Assembly (NCBI RefSeq): GCF_000315485.1
Contig: NZ_JH992940.1
Coordinates: 1,872,816-1,936,815 of the forward strand
Source: Bacteroides oleiciplenus YIT 12058
GTDB lineage: Bacteria; Bacteroidota; Bacteroidia; Bacteroidales; Bacteroidaceae
Direction: 5' to 3'
Length of the DNA: 64,000 nt
The notes under the pieces: generated by a model
Seen by the model: only the letters and a program-made list of their open reading frames with translations
The model's database searches: none
Told to the model about the DNA's origin: nothing
Shown here: piece by piece, positions 17,834-25,359 of the stretch
Position numbering within the stretch: position 1 is the first letter of the stretch
Layout of the letters: the number at the start of each line of letters is the position of its first letter
Made by a program: the position numbers and the translations under genes

Positions 17834-18853
17834 ATGAGAGATTTAGTAATTATGCCAGCTATGGCACAGCGTAGAGAATCATTAAACATGGGTGAGTTTG
17901 CAGAAGAAGCAATCATTGTAGAAGAAGTTGCAGCACCCAAGAGAGTAAACCATTTCATTGAAGCCAACACGCAGGAAGTAACCTTGCAGCACCTACAACA
18001 AGACTGCATCATTCCAAGTTTTGCATCAATGGAAGAAACCATCAGCCACCAATCCTTTATAGGTGCAGTAGTGGATGCAGCTAAGGATTACTTTCATGGA
18101 GAACAGTTTGATATGCCAGAGATTAGAATTTCACACCCTATCAATGGTAGAATACCAAGTGCATTAGGTAAGAAGGCTTCTGAACTGACTGATGAAGAGA
18201 AAACTTTGTTCTATCAGAGAATGTGTTTCTGCTTTGAAATTCCATCCATTGTACATGATGAATACGGTAATCGTTTAGCATTATCCATTGGTGGAGTGAG
18301 AGCATATAACGAGATTAACTTGTACAGTAAGAAGTCTGTTGAGAGATTTAAAATCTTCATAGGTTTTAGGAATCGTGTGTGCTCGAATTTAATGCTCACT
18401 ACTGACGGTTTACAGGATAAGGTAGAAGTTCTAAGCGTACAGGAACTATATGCAGCAGCATTGAATCTGTTCCATGCTTACAACCCATCCAAAGACCTGC
18501 ATCTGTTAAGGACACTTGGGCAGATGTCAATCTCTACAAGCGAGTTCTGCCAGATAATAGGCAGGATGAGATTATATCAAGCTCTTACACCCAACCAACA
18601 GAAACGCTTACCTCGTCTATTGTTGGGAGACAGTCAAATTAATGCGGCTTGCAGAGCATTCGTTTCTGATGTGAATTTCAAGAGTACAGGGGACAGCATT
18701 ACAGGCTGGCAGCTCTTAAACCTGCTCAATGGTTCTGTAAAGTCAAGTTACATAGATAACTTCTTGGAGAGGAATCTTAACTGCACAGAGTTCGTACAAG
18801 GCATCCAACGTGCCAAATTAGGAGATAGTGAATACGCTTGGTTCTTGGGCTGA
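17834..18853 (+). CDS. DUF3871 family protein
   Basis: The 339-aa protein carries the family pattern HFIEANTQEV...LQQDCIIPSFA...ISHQSFI near residues 40-75 and a conserved DMPEIRISHPINGR. DUF3871 proteins are common on Bacteroidales mobile elements; biochemical function is unknown. The gene is less AT-rich than its neighbours and is followed by a hairpin that recurs after other genes of the element. Confidence 0.85.
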   Translation: MRDLVIMPAMAQRRESLNMGEFAEEAIIVEEVAAPKRVNHFIEANTQEVTLQHLQQDCIIPSFASMEETISHQSFIGAVVDAAKDYFHGEQFDMPEIRISHPINGRIPSALGKKASELTDEEKTLFYQRMCFCFEIPSIVHDEYGNRLALSIGGVRAYNEINLYSKKSVERFKIFIGFRNRVCSNLMLTTDGLQDKVEVLSVQELYAAALNLFHAYNPSKDLHLLRTLGQMSISTSEFCQIIGRMRLYQALTPNQQKRLPRLLLGDSQINAACRAFVSDVNFKSTGDSITGWQLLNLLNGSVKSSYIDNFLERNLNCTEFVQGIQRAKLGDSEYAWFLG

Positions 18854-18874
18854 GTGGATTGTTGATTGACAGAG

Positions 18875-18906
18875 GAAAGGGCAGCTATTCAGTTAGTTGT
18901 CCTTTC
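18875..18906 (+). terminator. intergenic hairpin of the AAAGGACA family
   Basis: GAAAGGGCA and TTGTCCTTTC flank a GCTATTCAGTTAG loop. Nearly the same loop and stem recur at 19234-19265. Confidence 0.55.
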
Positions 18907-18940
18907 TTTATTTTATGAACTATTTAAAACTACATAAATT

Positions 18941-19213
18941 ATGGAATTACAAAATTCTCGTGAATACAAAGCTGCACAAGAATTAGAACGTGCGCTTAAT
19001 GATATGAGTTGGAATCCAAAAAGATTTGCTGAAGGTGTAAGTCACTATCACCGCACCCTACAACAAGAGTTGATGAGAACCATTGTTGCAATCATTAAAA
19101 TGGTAGGCGATGATAATTATGGCACAGACCTCAGAAATCAAGCATCACATGAATTATGCAAAAATATTATTGACAGTGGTGCATTGGATGATACATATCT
19201 GCCTTTTATCTAA
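18941..19213 (+). CDS. hypothetical protein
   Basis: A 90-aa helical, soluble protein starting MELQNSREYKAAQELERAL. No family is recognised. It is flanked by two copies of the same hairpin type. Confidence 0.65.
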   Translation: MELQNSREYKAAQELERALNDMSWNPKRFAEGVSHYHRTLQQELMRTIVAIIKMVGDDNYGTDLRNQASHELCKNIIDSGALDDTYLPFI

Positions 19214-19233
19214 GAGGACAGACGGTAATATTC

Positions 19234-19265
19234 AAAAGGACAGCTATTTTGTTAGGTGTCCTTTT
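19234..19265 (+). terminator. intergenic hairpin of the AAAGGACA family
   Basis: AAAAGGACA (19234-19242) is a perfect complement of TGTCCTTTT (19257-19265), with loop GCTATTTTGTTAGG. Confidence 0.65.
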
Positions 19266-19297
19266 CTATTTATACACTTTACAAATTCTATGACATT

Positions 19298-19573
19298 ATG
19301 GATAAATCTAAAATTGAAAATGCTATCAATCATATCACTTCTTTACAAGAGAAATTATGCTACTGTGAGAACAATCTGCAATACATCAAACACTTGCAAG
19401 CACTTAAATATTGGCTGCACAAGTTTGATTCATTTTTGGATAGGAACAGTAGGCAGCATGGAGAGTATGCAGCAGTTTATGAGAGCTATTTTCATACTTG
19501 CTGTGGATTCTCATTCTACGATAGAGTATGCAATTCAATTCTTGTTTATGAATATGGCGATAAACCATTTTAA
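19298..19573 (+). CDS. hypothetical protein
   Basis: A 91-aa protein starting MDKSKIENAINHITSLQEKL, with a coiled-coil-like beginning. The ATG at 19298 is chosen because the alternative GTG at 19256 falls inside the preceding hairpin. Function unknown. Confidence 0.6.
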   Translation: MDKSKIENAINHITSLQEKLCYCENNLQYIKHLQALKYWLHKFDSFLDRNSRQHGEYAAVYESYFHTCCGFSFYDRVCNSILVYEYGDKPF

Positions 19574-19584
19574 TACTTGATATT

Positions 19585-20031
19585 ATGGATATAGATTATA
19601 CTGTTGGAGAAGTGGAACTGTCCTACAAACCAAAATTCAAGAATATATATAAGGTAGGCAGTTCTGAGGACGCATATAAATATTTACTTCCTACATATAA
19701 GGAGGGAACTATCTGTTACAAAGAATACTTCAAAGTTCTGTTTCTAAACCAATCCAGCCAAGTTTTAGGCTACACTCTCATATCAGAGGGTGGAATTACT
19801 GAAACTTGTGCTGATGTCAGAGTTATCCTACAAGCTGCATTGCTCACCAATTCAGTAGCTATCATTCTTGCACATAATCACCCAAGCGGTAATCTGAAAC
19901 CAAGCAGGCAGGATATGGAGATTACTAAGCAGGTCAAAGAAGCTGCAAGACTAATGAGAATTACAGTTTTAGACCACCTCATATTAACAGATACAGGATA
20001 TTACAGTTTTGCTGACGAGGGAGAATTATAA
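19585..20031 (+). CDS. RadC-like JAB/MPN-domain protein
   Basis: The 148-aa protein has the JAB metalloprotease motif HNHPSGNLKPSRQD (about residues 95-108) and an upstream glutamate (LISEGGITE). It matches the C-terminal domain of RadC (DUF2466) without the N-terminal HhH domain. Short RadC-like proteins are frequent on mobile elements; their role is not settled. Confidence 0.85.
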   Translation: MDIDYTVGEVELSYKPKFKNIYKVGSSEDAYKYLLPTYKEGTICYKEYFKVLFLNQSSQVLGYTLISEGGITETCADVRVILQAALLTNSVAIILAHNHPSGNLKPSRQDMEITKQVKEAARLMRITVLDHLILTDTGYYSFADEGEL

Positions 20032-20039
20032 TAAGGTAG

Positions 20040-20070
20040 AAGGCACTCAATTTTTAAGTTGGGTGTCCTT
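20040..20070 (+). terminator. intergenic hairpin of the AAGG...TGTCCTT family
   Basis: AAGGCACTCAA (20040-20050) pairs with TTGGGTGTCCTT (20059-20070) with one bulge. It follows the RadC-like gene. Confidence 0.5.
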
Positions 20071-20181
20071 ATCATATTCACTTCTGCTATTAGTGAATGT
20101 TCCTTTAGTAATCAGTGAGTTAGTAAATCCAACTCAGAATTAATATTCACTTCTATTCGTTTTATTATAAAACAGAACATT

Positions 20182-20769
20182 ATGTCACTTAAATATTCAA
20201 GCACAACGGCAGACTATCTTATATGGTCTGATGCTATGAACCTCATTAGAAAGTTAGCCAAAGACGAGAATTATAAAATCTCACTTCTTATAGCTTTGGG
20301 ATGCTTCACAGGATTAAGAATATCTGATATTCTATCTCTAAGGTGGAAGCAGATATTAGGTACTGACGAGTTTACAGTAATTGAGCAAAAGACAGGCAAG
20401 GTAAGGACTATCAGACTAAACCCACAATTACAACATCATATTAAAGAGTGCTACGAGCATATAAATCCAGTTGGAATCAATGCGCCAATCCTTATCAGTC
20501 AGAAAGGCACTATCTTCACAATTCAGAGAATCAATATCATTCTTAAAGAGGTGAAGAAGAAGTACAGGCTAAAGATTAAGAACTTTAGCTGCCATTCTCT
20601 TAGAAAGACTTTTGGTAGACAGGTCTATAATATGAACAGCGATAATGCTGAACTTGCTTTAGTAAAGCTGATGGAACTGTTCAACCATAGTTCTGTTGCC
20701 ATTACTAAAAGATACTTGGGGTTAAGGCAGGAAGAAATCTTACAGACTTATGACTGTTTGAGCTTCTAA
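20182..20769 (+). CDS. short tyrosine recombinase (catalytic domain)
   Basis: The 195-aa protein is essentially only the catalytic domain: Arg46 in TGLRISDI, the beta-hairpin lysine in QKTGKVRTI, the CHSLRKTF box, an NHSSVAIT box and the nucleophile tyrosine in TKRYLG. All key residues are present, unlike the first integrase. Without a core-binding domain it may act on a short site or as an inversion/resolution enzyme. It is separate from both att sites. Confidence 0.88.
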   Translation: MSLKYSSTTADYLIWSDAMNLIRKLAKDENYKISLLIALGCFTGLRISDILSLRWKQILGTDEFTVIEQKTGKVRTIRLNPQLQHHIKECYEHINPVGINAPILISQKGTIFTIQRINIILKEVKKKYRLKIKNFSCHSLRKTFGRQVYNMNSDNAELALVKLMELFNHSSVAITKRYLGLRQEEILQTYDCLSF

Positions 20770-20772
20770 TAA

Positions 20773-20828
20773 TTGGGACAGGATTATTAAGATACATCTT
20801 TATAGTGGTCTGAATGGTTCTGTCCCAA
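20773..20828 (+). terminator. terminator after the short recombinase
   Basis: TTGGGACAG (20773-20781) is a perfect complement of CTGTCCCAA (20820-20828), with a 38-base loop. Confidence 0.6.
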
Positions 20829-21033
20829 ATCTATAAAATATTGAGCTTAGATACATTTAAAGTCCAATCTTGGCAGTTTGGCATTTCAGTCTTATAGAAG
20901 TAAGTCAATTCCATAAGTTTACAGAGTTTATAACTATCTCAACTCTTATTAAATATCCCATTCAGACTATGTTTGAGAGCATAGAATTTACTATTAATCC
21001 ACACTTCATACCTATTAATTTAGAACCTTTCAT

Positions 21034-21041
21034 TATCTTTG
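21034..21041 (+). promoter_or_regulatory. possible promoter upstream of the long hairpin
   Basis: TATCTTTG matches TAnnTTTG; no good -33 box is seen. It would start a transcript about 70 bases before the long hairpin at 21117-21279. Confidence 0.35.
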
Positions 21042-21116
21042 CACCAATTCCAATGAACTAATGAGATAGGGAGTTGGAAGGACATATTTAACGAAAGGTG
21101 TTATTGAAATTATCTT

Positions 21117-21279
21117 CTGTTTCTTAGATTCTCGCAAAATTTAAAAACGGTACGAAGATGATAGCAATAGCACCCACACATTTGATATATATTCATCGCT
21201 TAGGTGAACTATATACCTTTTGGTGTGGGGCTATTGTTTTATCCGTACCAAAAGGCAATGCGAGAAGCCCAAGAAACAG
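21117..21279. repeat. long nested inverted repeat (structured RNA or DNA element)
   Basis: Complementary blocks occur in mirrored order: CTGTTTCTT (21117-21125) with AAGAAACAG (21271-21279), TTCTCGCA (21129-21136) with TGCGAGAA (21259-21266), GGTACG (21149-21154) with CGTACC (21244-21249), and CAATAGCACCCACAC (21165-21179) with GTGTGGGGCTATTG (21223-21236). A 6-bp apical stem TTCATC/GGTGAA has a GCTTA loop. The gap 20829-21357 has no convincing gene. Confidence 0.6.
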
Positions 21280-21357
21280 GATAAGACAAATATAGCTTCC
21301 ACACCTTTTTTATTTATAATTCATCATAGGAAGCAGGTGAGCGTAAATATCCTAATT

Positions 21358-21462
21358 ATGACTAAAATGCAATATAATGGGGAAGACCCTAAATTATCAG
21401 AGTTTTTTGTTATCCTTATAGTTCTGGTAGTAATTGGAATAGCTGCATGGCTATTCTCCTAA
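21358..21462 (+). CDS. 34-aa single-helix membrane protein
   Basis: MTKMQYNGEDPKLSEF is followed by one transmembrane helix (FFVILIVLVVIGIAAWLF). I chose the ATG at 21358 since the longer frame from 21220 would begin inside the long hairpin. It is 17 bases before the J-domain gene. Function unknown. Confidence 0.45.
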   Translation: MTKMQYNGEDPKLSEFFVILIVLVVIGIAAWLFS

Positions 21463-21479
21463 CAATTAAAAGACATACT

Positions 21480-21725
21480 ATGAATATGTTTACCAGATTA
21501 TTCTGTTCCAAGAATCATTCAACAGATGATGAAGCATACAATGTTGTTGAGAGCATAGCTAAAGCAAAACAGCTATATAAAGAGCTTATCAAACAAGCTC
21601 ACCCAGATAAGCATCCCAACAATAAAGATGTAGCAGAGGAGCTAACAGCTATGATTAACAACAACAGATTCAATTACAGAGAACTCTTAAAGATTAAGGA
21701 TATAGTAAATGATAAATTAGCTTAA
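21480..21725 (+). CDS. small J-domain protein
   Basis: The 81-aa protein is almost only a J domain: helix II KAKQLYKELIKQA, the HPD motif at residues 41-43 (QAHPDKHPNN), then a helix-III-like region. J domains stimulate the ATPase of Hsp70 (DnaK). No zinc or substrate-binding domain is present, so it might recruit host DnaK, for example to a replication protein of the element. The ATG at 21480 is the natural start. Confidence 0.7.
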   Translation: MNMFTRLFCSKNHSTDDEAYNVVESIAKAKQLYKELIKQAHPDKHPNNKDVAEELTAMINNNRFNYRELLKIKDIVNDKLA

Positions 21726-21726
21726 T

Positions 21727-22137
21727 ATGAACATTGTCGATTTCTTTAAAAACTTACTCAATTCTTTAGTAGGTACTTCATTGGAACGGATGAAGTTAAT
21801 AAATACCATGAATCAGAATTTTAAAGATAGCTATTGTTGTGGTGAATTAGATAGATTCTGCAAGGTATCTGTAACAATTGGAGATGTAAACTATGCACAT
21901 GAAATGAGTGCATTCTTTTTAAGAAGTGGATTTAGAATATCAATAGAGAATGATAATAATTTAAAAGATTCTGAAATTAGAGAAATTTCTCAATATATAT
22001 TGTCAAACAAGCCTTTTATTAGGCAGCTAATGACTTTGGGATTTGACACTCTTTTGGTAGGTGGGAAGCACTCTAAAAAAGAGACTCAATATAGTTTAAA
22101 GAGTTATACACAATTGGGAGGTTTTTCATTAGAATAA
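21727..22137 (+). CDS. hypothetical protein
   Basis: A 136-aa protein starting 1 base after the J-domain stop, so probably in the same operon. It has no recognised motif and no signal peptide. Function unknown. Confidence 0.65.
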   Translation: MNIVDFFKNLLNSLVGTSLERMKLINTMNQNFKDSYCCGELDRFCKVSVTIGDVNYAHEMSAFFLRSGFRISIENDNNLKDSEIREISQYILSNKPFIRQLMTLGFDTLLVGGKHSKKETQYSLKSYTQLGGFSLE

Positions 22138-22143
22138 TTTATC

Positions 22144-22758
22144 ATGTGGGACATTATAGACATATACTCAATACATATCAGTAGATTGTTCAACAGTTTG
22201 CACAATAAAGAACTTATTCAAGGATTAATTGCACAGACATTTACTATTGGTAGAAAAGAAATTAGTAAATGGTACTCTTCTAATAAAGCAATGGAGGAAA
22301 CAAGAACCATAAAGCTTGAGCACAAGCTTCTTCTTTCTAATGGGAGAATGATAAAGTGCGATACTATATCTTACTATGGGAACAACTTATCTAAACTATT
22401 AGTCAGAGAGTTCGATTCTACATATACCCACATTAAAGAATACAGAAATCAAGTAGAGTTTAGCGGTTCTGCAACGAAGAATGTCGCTCCTTATATTGAA
22501 CCAGAAGAAAATAAAGGGCAATTAGCTGGAAGAACGATAATTTCTAATTGGGAGGACGATAAGGGCATAAAGAAACAGACTATCATTAAATATAATGATT
22601 TAGAGCATATAGTCTTATGCGATGCTTGGTGGAACGGAAAGAGAATAAAGAAAGAGTTTGAATACCAATATGACAGTCATAACAATTGGATAGAATGTAA
22701 AGAATACCATGATGGTAACTATGTGAATTTACATTTGTGTCAATATAAGTACAAGTAA
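22144..22758 (+). CDS. hypothetical protein
   Basis: A 204-aa protein whose C-terminus has YD-like strands (YQYDSHNNWIECKEY, LCQYKYK) that resemble antiparallel beta repeats of cell-surface proteins, but there is no signal peptide. It follows the previous gene by 6 bases. Function unknown. Confidence 0.65.
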   Translation: MWDIIDIYSIHISRLFNSLHNKELIQGLIAQTFTIGRKEISKWYSSNKAMEETRTIKLEHKLLLSNGRMIKCDTISYYGNNLSKLLVREFDSTYTHIKEYRNQVEFSGSATKNVAPYIEPEENKGQLAGRTIISNWEDDKGIKKQTIIKYNDLEHIVLCDAWWNGKRIKKEFEYQYDSHNNWIECKEYHDGNYVNLHLCQYKYK

Positions 22759-22779
22759 ACCGCAAATAGATTAATTCAA

Positions 22780-23856
22780 ATGATACGGATAAGCATATTA
22801 TTAAGTTGCATGATTACAATGATAGCTTGTAACTCTACAAAGCAAAAGGACACTCAAACTTCTACCACCATAGACAGTACTTTACAAGTCAAAGCTACTT
22901 CTATCTTAGAAAATAAACTAACTGAACTTAATGCCTTATCTGGGCAAGTTATCATTATGAAAGTTCAGACAGGACATATAAAGGCTATGGTTGGACTTGA
23001 AAGGAAAGATGGTGCTAACTACCTACCTTGTGAGAACTTCTCCCAAGCACACGAATCAGCACTGATGCACCCTATATCCATATTGGCAGCATTGGAAACA
23101 AGAAAGGTGAAACTATCTGATATGGTAGATGTAGGCAATGGAATCTATTCTATACAAGACAGAGAACTGAAAGACCATAATTGGCATAGAGGTGGATATG
23201 GTGAAATCTCTATCAAGCAAGGTTTAGCTTCAAGTTCAAACATTGCTGTTTATAAAACAATGGAGAAAGCATTTAGAGATGATGCACAAGCATACTTCAA
23301 TCTGATAGATAGAATGAATTATGGTAAACCAGACTGCATCGCAGGAATAGCTAATCTGAAACCTGCATACTTTGTTACTCCTAAAGATAGCGGTTGGAGT
23401 GATACAGCTTTTGCATGGTTCTGCATCGGATATAATCAGACTATTACCCCCATACAAACACTAACCTTTTATAATGCTATTGCTAATAGTGGAAAGATGG
23501 TACAACCTCAACTTTACAAAGACAGTACAACAGTTATCAATCCACAGATAGCAAGTCAAGCCAACATTGACAGTCTGAAACAGGCATTGGAATATGTGGT
23601 AACTGATGGATTGGGACAACCTGCCAAGTCAAATAAGATACAAGTTGCAGGTGAGACAGGGACAATACAGTTTGAAGATGGAAGTTATATTGTAGAGTTC
23701 TGCGGTTACTTTCCTGCCAATGCTCCCCAATATTCTATCATTGTTTCCATCCATAAAGAGAGACTTCCTGTAAGTGGTGGATTGATAGCAGGTGATGTGT
23801 TTAGGCAGATTACAGAATATATTATTACTTACAATAAATATTTTAATTCAAAATGA
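22780..23856 (+). CDS. lipoprotein with a catalytically degenerate PBP transpeptidase domain
   Basis: The 358-aa protein has a lipoprotein-type signal (TMIAC, Cys17) and a penicillin-binding transpeptidase fold. The fold is recognisable by GLASSSNIAVYKT (SxN motif, Ser152-Asn154), FAWFCIGYNQTITPIQTL and VAGETGTIQ. The catalytic SxxK aligns with ALMH (Ala94...His97), and the KTG triad is ETG (292-294). The serine and lysine needed for acylation are both missing. It is therefore probably a pseudo-enzyme, perhaps a binding or decoy protein. It overlaps the next gene by 4 bases. Confidence 0.75.
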   Translation: MIRISILLSCMITMIACNSTKQKDTQTSTTIDSTLQVKATSILENKLTELNALSGQVIIMKVQTGHIKAMVGLERKDGANYLPCENFSQAHESALMHPISILAALETRKVKLSDMVDVGNGIYSIQDRELKDHNWHRGGYGEISIKQGLASSSNIAVYKTMEKAFRDDAQAYFNLIDRMNYGKPDCIAGIANLKPAYFVTPKDSGWSDTAFAWFCIGYNQTITPIQTLTFYNAIANSGKMVQPQLYKDSTTVINPQIASQANIDSLKQALEYVVTDGLGQPAKSNKIQVAGETGTIQFEDGSYIVEFCGYFPANAPQYSIIVSIHKERLPVSGGLIAGDVFRQITEYIITYNKYFNSK

Positions 23857-24308
23857 GAACATTTAGATTAATTGGAATGACCTTATTAATGGTCATCTTG
23901 GCTGTAAACTTTACAGCATGTAGTGATGAAGAAGAAGAACAGACTATCATTGAACAAGCTAACCTTATAGGTAAATGGCAGTCCACTTGGGAGAAGATTC
24001 ACAAAGTGGAGAATGGTAAAGAAGTAGTAACTTCTGATGAAGCATATACCAATGCCCTATTAGAGTTCAAAGCTGATGGTACTTGCATAGAGAGCCGCGT
24101 TGAAGGTGGATATACAGAAACAAGCCGCTGGTCTTTGAAAGACAATAAACTAACCCTCTCTTACAGTGATGGCTATTCTGATGTCCTTACTATCAATGAA
24201 CTTACAGCTACTAAGTTGGTACTTGCCTTTGAGGATTGGGACAATCTGGACGATGGTAGCGAGGAATTGGACGACATTACAACAACCACTTACAAGAAGA
24301 TTGACTAA
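23853..24308 (+). CDS. lipocalin-like lipoprotein
   Basis: The 151-aa protein has an SPII signal ending FTAC (Cys23), an acidic linker (SDEEEEQ), then LIGKWQSTWEK and strands typical of lipocalin-like Bacteroidales lipoproteins. It is coupled (ATGA) to the transpeptidase-like lipoprotein, so the two probably act together in the envelope. Confidence 0.75.
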   Translation: MRTFRLIGMTLLMVILAVNFTACSDEEEEQTIIEQANLIGKWQSTWEKIHKVENGKEVVTSDEAYTNALLEFKADGTCIESRVEGGYTETSRWSLKDNKLTLSYSDGYSDVLTINELTATKLVLAFEDWDNLDDGSEELDDITTTTYKKID

Positions 24309-24417
24309 TTCCCAAACTAATTTAAAACAGAGCAGCATTTGAGGGAACTCTTATGCTGCTTCTCTTTTATAGAATGTTCCACAACACCCCATTCGCAAGA
24401 ATATAACAACCAAAGCA

Positions 24418-24447
24418 TTGCTATTAAAAGAGGAATGATTACCTTTG
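24418..24447 (+). promoter_or_regulatory. promoter before the kinase-like gene
   Basis: TTG (24418-24420), 19 bases, TACCTTTG (24440-24447). It would produce a leader starting near 24454, just before the ATG at 24473. Confidence 0.65.
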
Positions 24448-24472
24448 TCTTAAACTCATAATCAAACAAATT

Positions 24473-24631
24473 ATGGAATACATCAACGAATTTCACAAAG
24501 AATGGATAGAACGCACTCGTCAATCAATAGCCTCTTGGAGCAAGCGACCTGCATCGCCAGAAGAAGTAAGGAAGCAGCAGGAGAAACTGAATCAACAGAG
24601 GGCTATAAGAGAAGACAAACAGAAGAACTGA
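24473..24631 (+). other. short frame overlapping the kinase-like gene; possible true N-terminus
   Basis: A 52-codon frame starting MEYINEFHKEWIERTRQS with a charged, helical composition and the best-placed start codon after the promoter. It ends in the middle of the 24502 gene, in another frame. It may be the original N-terminus of the kinase-like protein, now separated by a frameshift near 24615-24631, or a separate small protein. Confidence 0.45.
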
Positions 24632-25101
24632 TAAAGTTTGCCAATGACAATGGTCTATGGATTGACTTATCACACCTCAATATTACTTATATGGATAGAG
24701 GTGGTGAGAATGAAGTGTTCCATGATGGTAATGTGTCTGTTGTAAAATTAAATAACTTTGAGTACGCAGGGGATGATTTAGAGAACTTCTTCATCCGCAT
24801 TGCTGCACATAACAAGTTCTTTGGCAATGTGCCTTATCAAATGATAGGCTTCGCTTATAACAGTCAGCAAGAATTTTGCGCAGTTCTCGTACAACCTTAT
24901 ATATTAGCTGAACGAGAAGCTACGGAAGACGAGATAGCTGCCTATATGCAAGCATTAGGCTTTGAAATGGACTATTACGACGAATATCATAATTCGGATT
25001 ATGAAGTGTTTGATGCAGTTCCCAATAATGTGCTTTATGGCATAGACGGAGATTTATACTTCATTGACACGCAAATAAGATTAAGAAATAGAGATAATTA
25101 A
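24502..25101 (+). CDS. polyvalent-protein-kinase-like domain protein
   Basis: The 199-aa frame contains a domain that I associate with the putative polyvalent protein kinase family of mobile elements. It has a glycine-rich loop and lysine (GGENEVFHDGNVSVVKL), a hinge-like AVLVQPYI, and NVLYGIDGDLYFIDTQI, which looks like the catalytic/Asp loop. The domain runs from about residue 45 to the end. The first ~45 residues look unlike the rest and may be out of frame (see the overlapping short frame). Confidence 0.6.
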   Translation: MDRTHSSINSLLEQATCIARRSKEAAGETESTEGYKRRQTEELIKFANDNGLWIDLSHLNITYMDRGGENEVFHDGNVSVVKLNNFEYAGDDLENFFIRIAAHNKFFGNVPYQMIGFAYNSQQEFCAVLVQPYILAEREATEDEIAAYMQALGFEMDYYDEYHNSDYEVFDAVPNNVLYGIDGDLYFIDTQIRLRNRDN

Positions 25102-25135
25102 TTGAATAACTAACTTATCTTGCTTTGCACGATAG

Positions 25136-25159
25136 ATGTAAACCAATATGTAAACCGAA
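25136..25159 (+). repeat. right arm-type repeats (2 x 12 bp)
   Basis: ATGTAAACCAAT and ATGTAAACCGAA in tandem, matching the pair at 9646-9669 in the same orientation. These probably bind the integrase N-terminal domain. Confidence 0.6.
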
Positions 25160-25201
25160 GCAGAAGATAACTGAAAGAGGATTCTCATTAAGAGCAGCTA
25201 A

Positions 25202-25307
25202 ACGGCAGTAGCTCAGTTGGTAGCTGACGAAGGCGAAGCCTTTGGCAGCCGCAGAAGAGCATTAGCCTTCCAAGCTGAGGGTCGCGGGTTTGAGCCCCGT
25301 CTTCCGC
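25202..25307 (+). pseudogene. tRNA-Gly-like relic with a hairpin inserted in the D arm
   Basis: The 3' part (25256-25307) is identical to tRNA-Gly. It is preceded by a tRNA-like 5' half (ACGGCAG then TAGCTCAGTTGGTAG) similar but not identical to the intact gene. Between them lie about 32 extra bases that fold as GCTG, AAGGC, GAA loop, GCCTT, CAGC (25223-25249). Acceptor pairing has two mismatches (A-C and C-T). It is unlikely to give a functional tRNA. Confidence 0.7.
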
Positions 25308-25315
25308 TCTTAAGA
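25256..25315 (+). repeat. attR, 60-bp direct repeat
   Basis: Identical to attL (9498-9557); marks the right end of the integrative element. Confidence 0.93.
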
Positions 25316-25359
25316 AAATCAGATAGTTATCGAAAGATTTCTATCTGATTTTTGTTTTT
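25315..25359 (+). terminator. original terminator of the tRNA operon
   Basis: AAAATCAGATAG (25315-25326) is a perfect complement of CTATCTGATTTT (25341-25352), followed by a T-run. It was presumably adjacent to tRNA-Gly before the element inserted. Confidence 0.75.

Larger units (their letters stand above)
9498..25315 (+). mobile_element. 15.8-kb integrative element in tRNA-Gly
   Basis: The element is bounded by a 60-bp perfect direct repeat (9498-9557 and 25256-25315), with the integrase gene directly inside the left end. Inside both ends lie tandem 12-bp ATGTAAACC repeats that look like integrase arm sites. The content includes two tyrosine recombinases, an iteron region, DUF3871, RadC-like, J-domain and transpeptidase-like genes. 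Most genes are AT-rich relative to flanking chromosome. I found no relaxase, coupling protein or transfer gene, so mobilisation would need help or a non-conjugative route. Confidence 0.93.

Noticed and set aside
20870..21061. 63-codon frame between the short recombinase and the long hairpin
   Set aside because: No promoter or motif, low-complexity composition; it ends in the promoter-like box.
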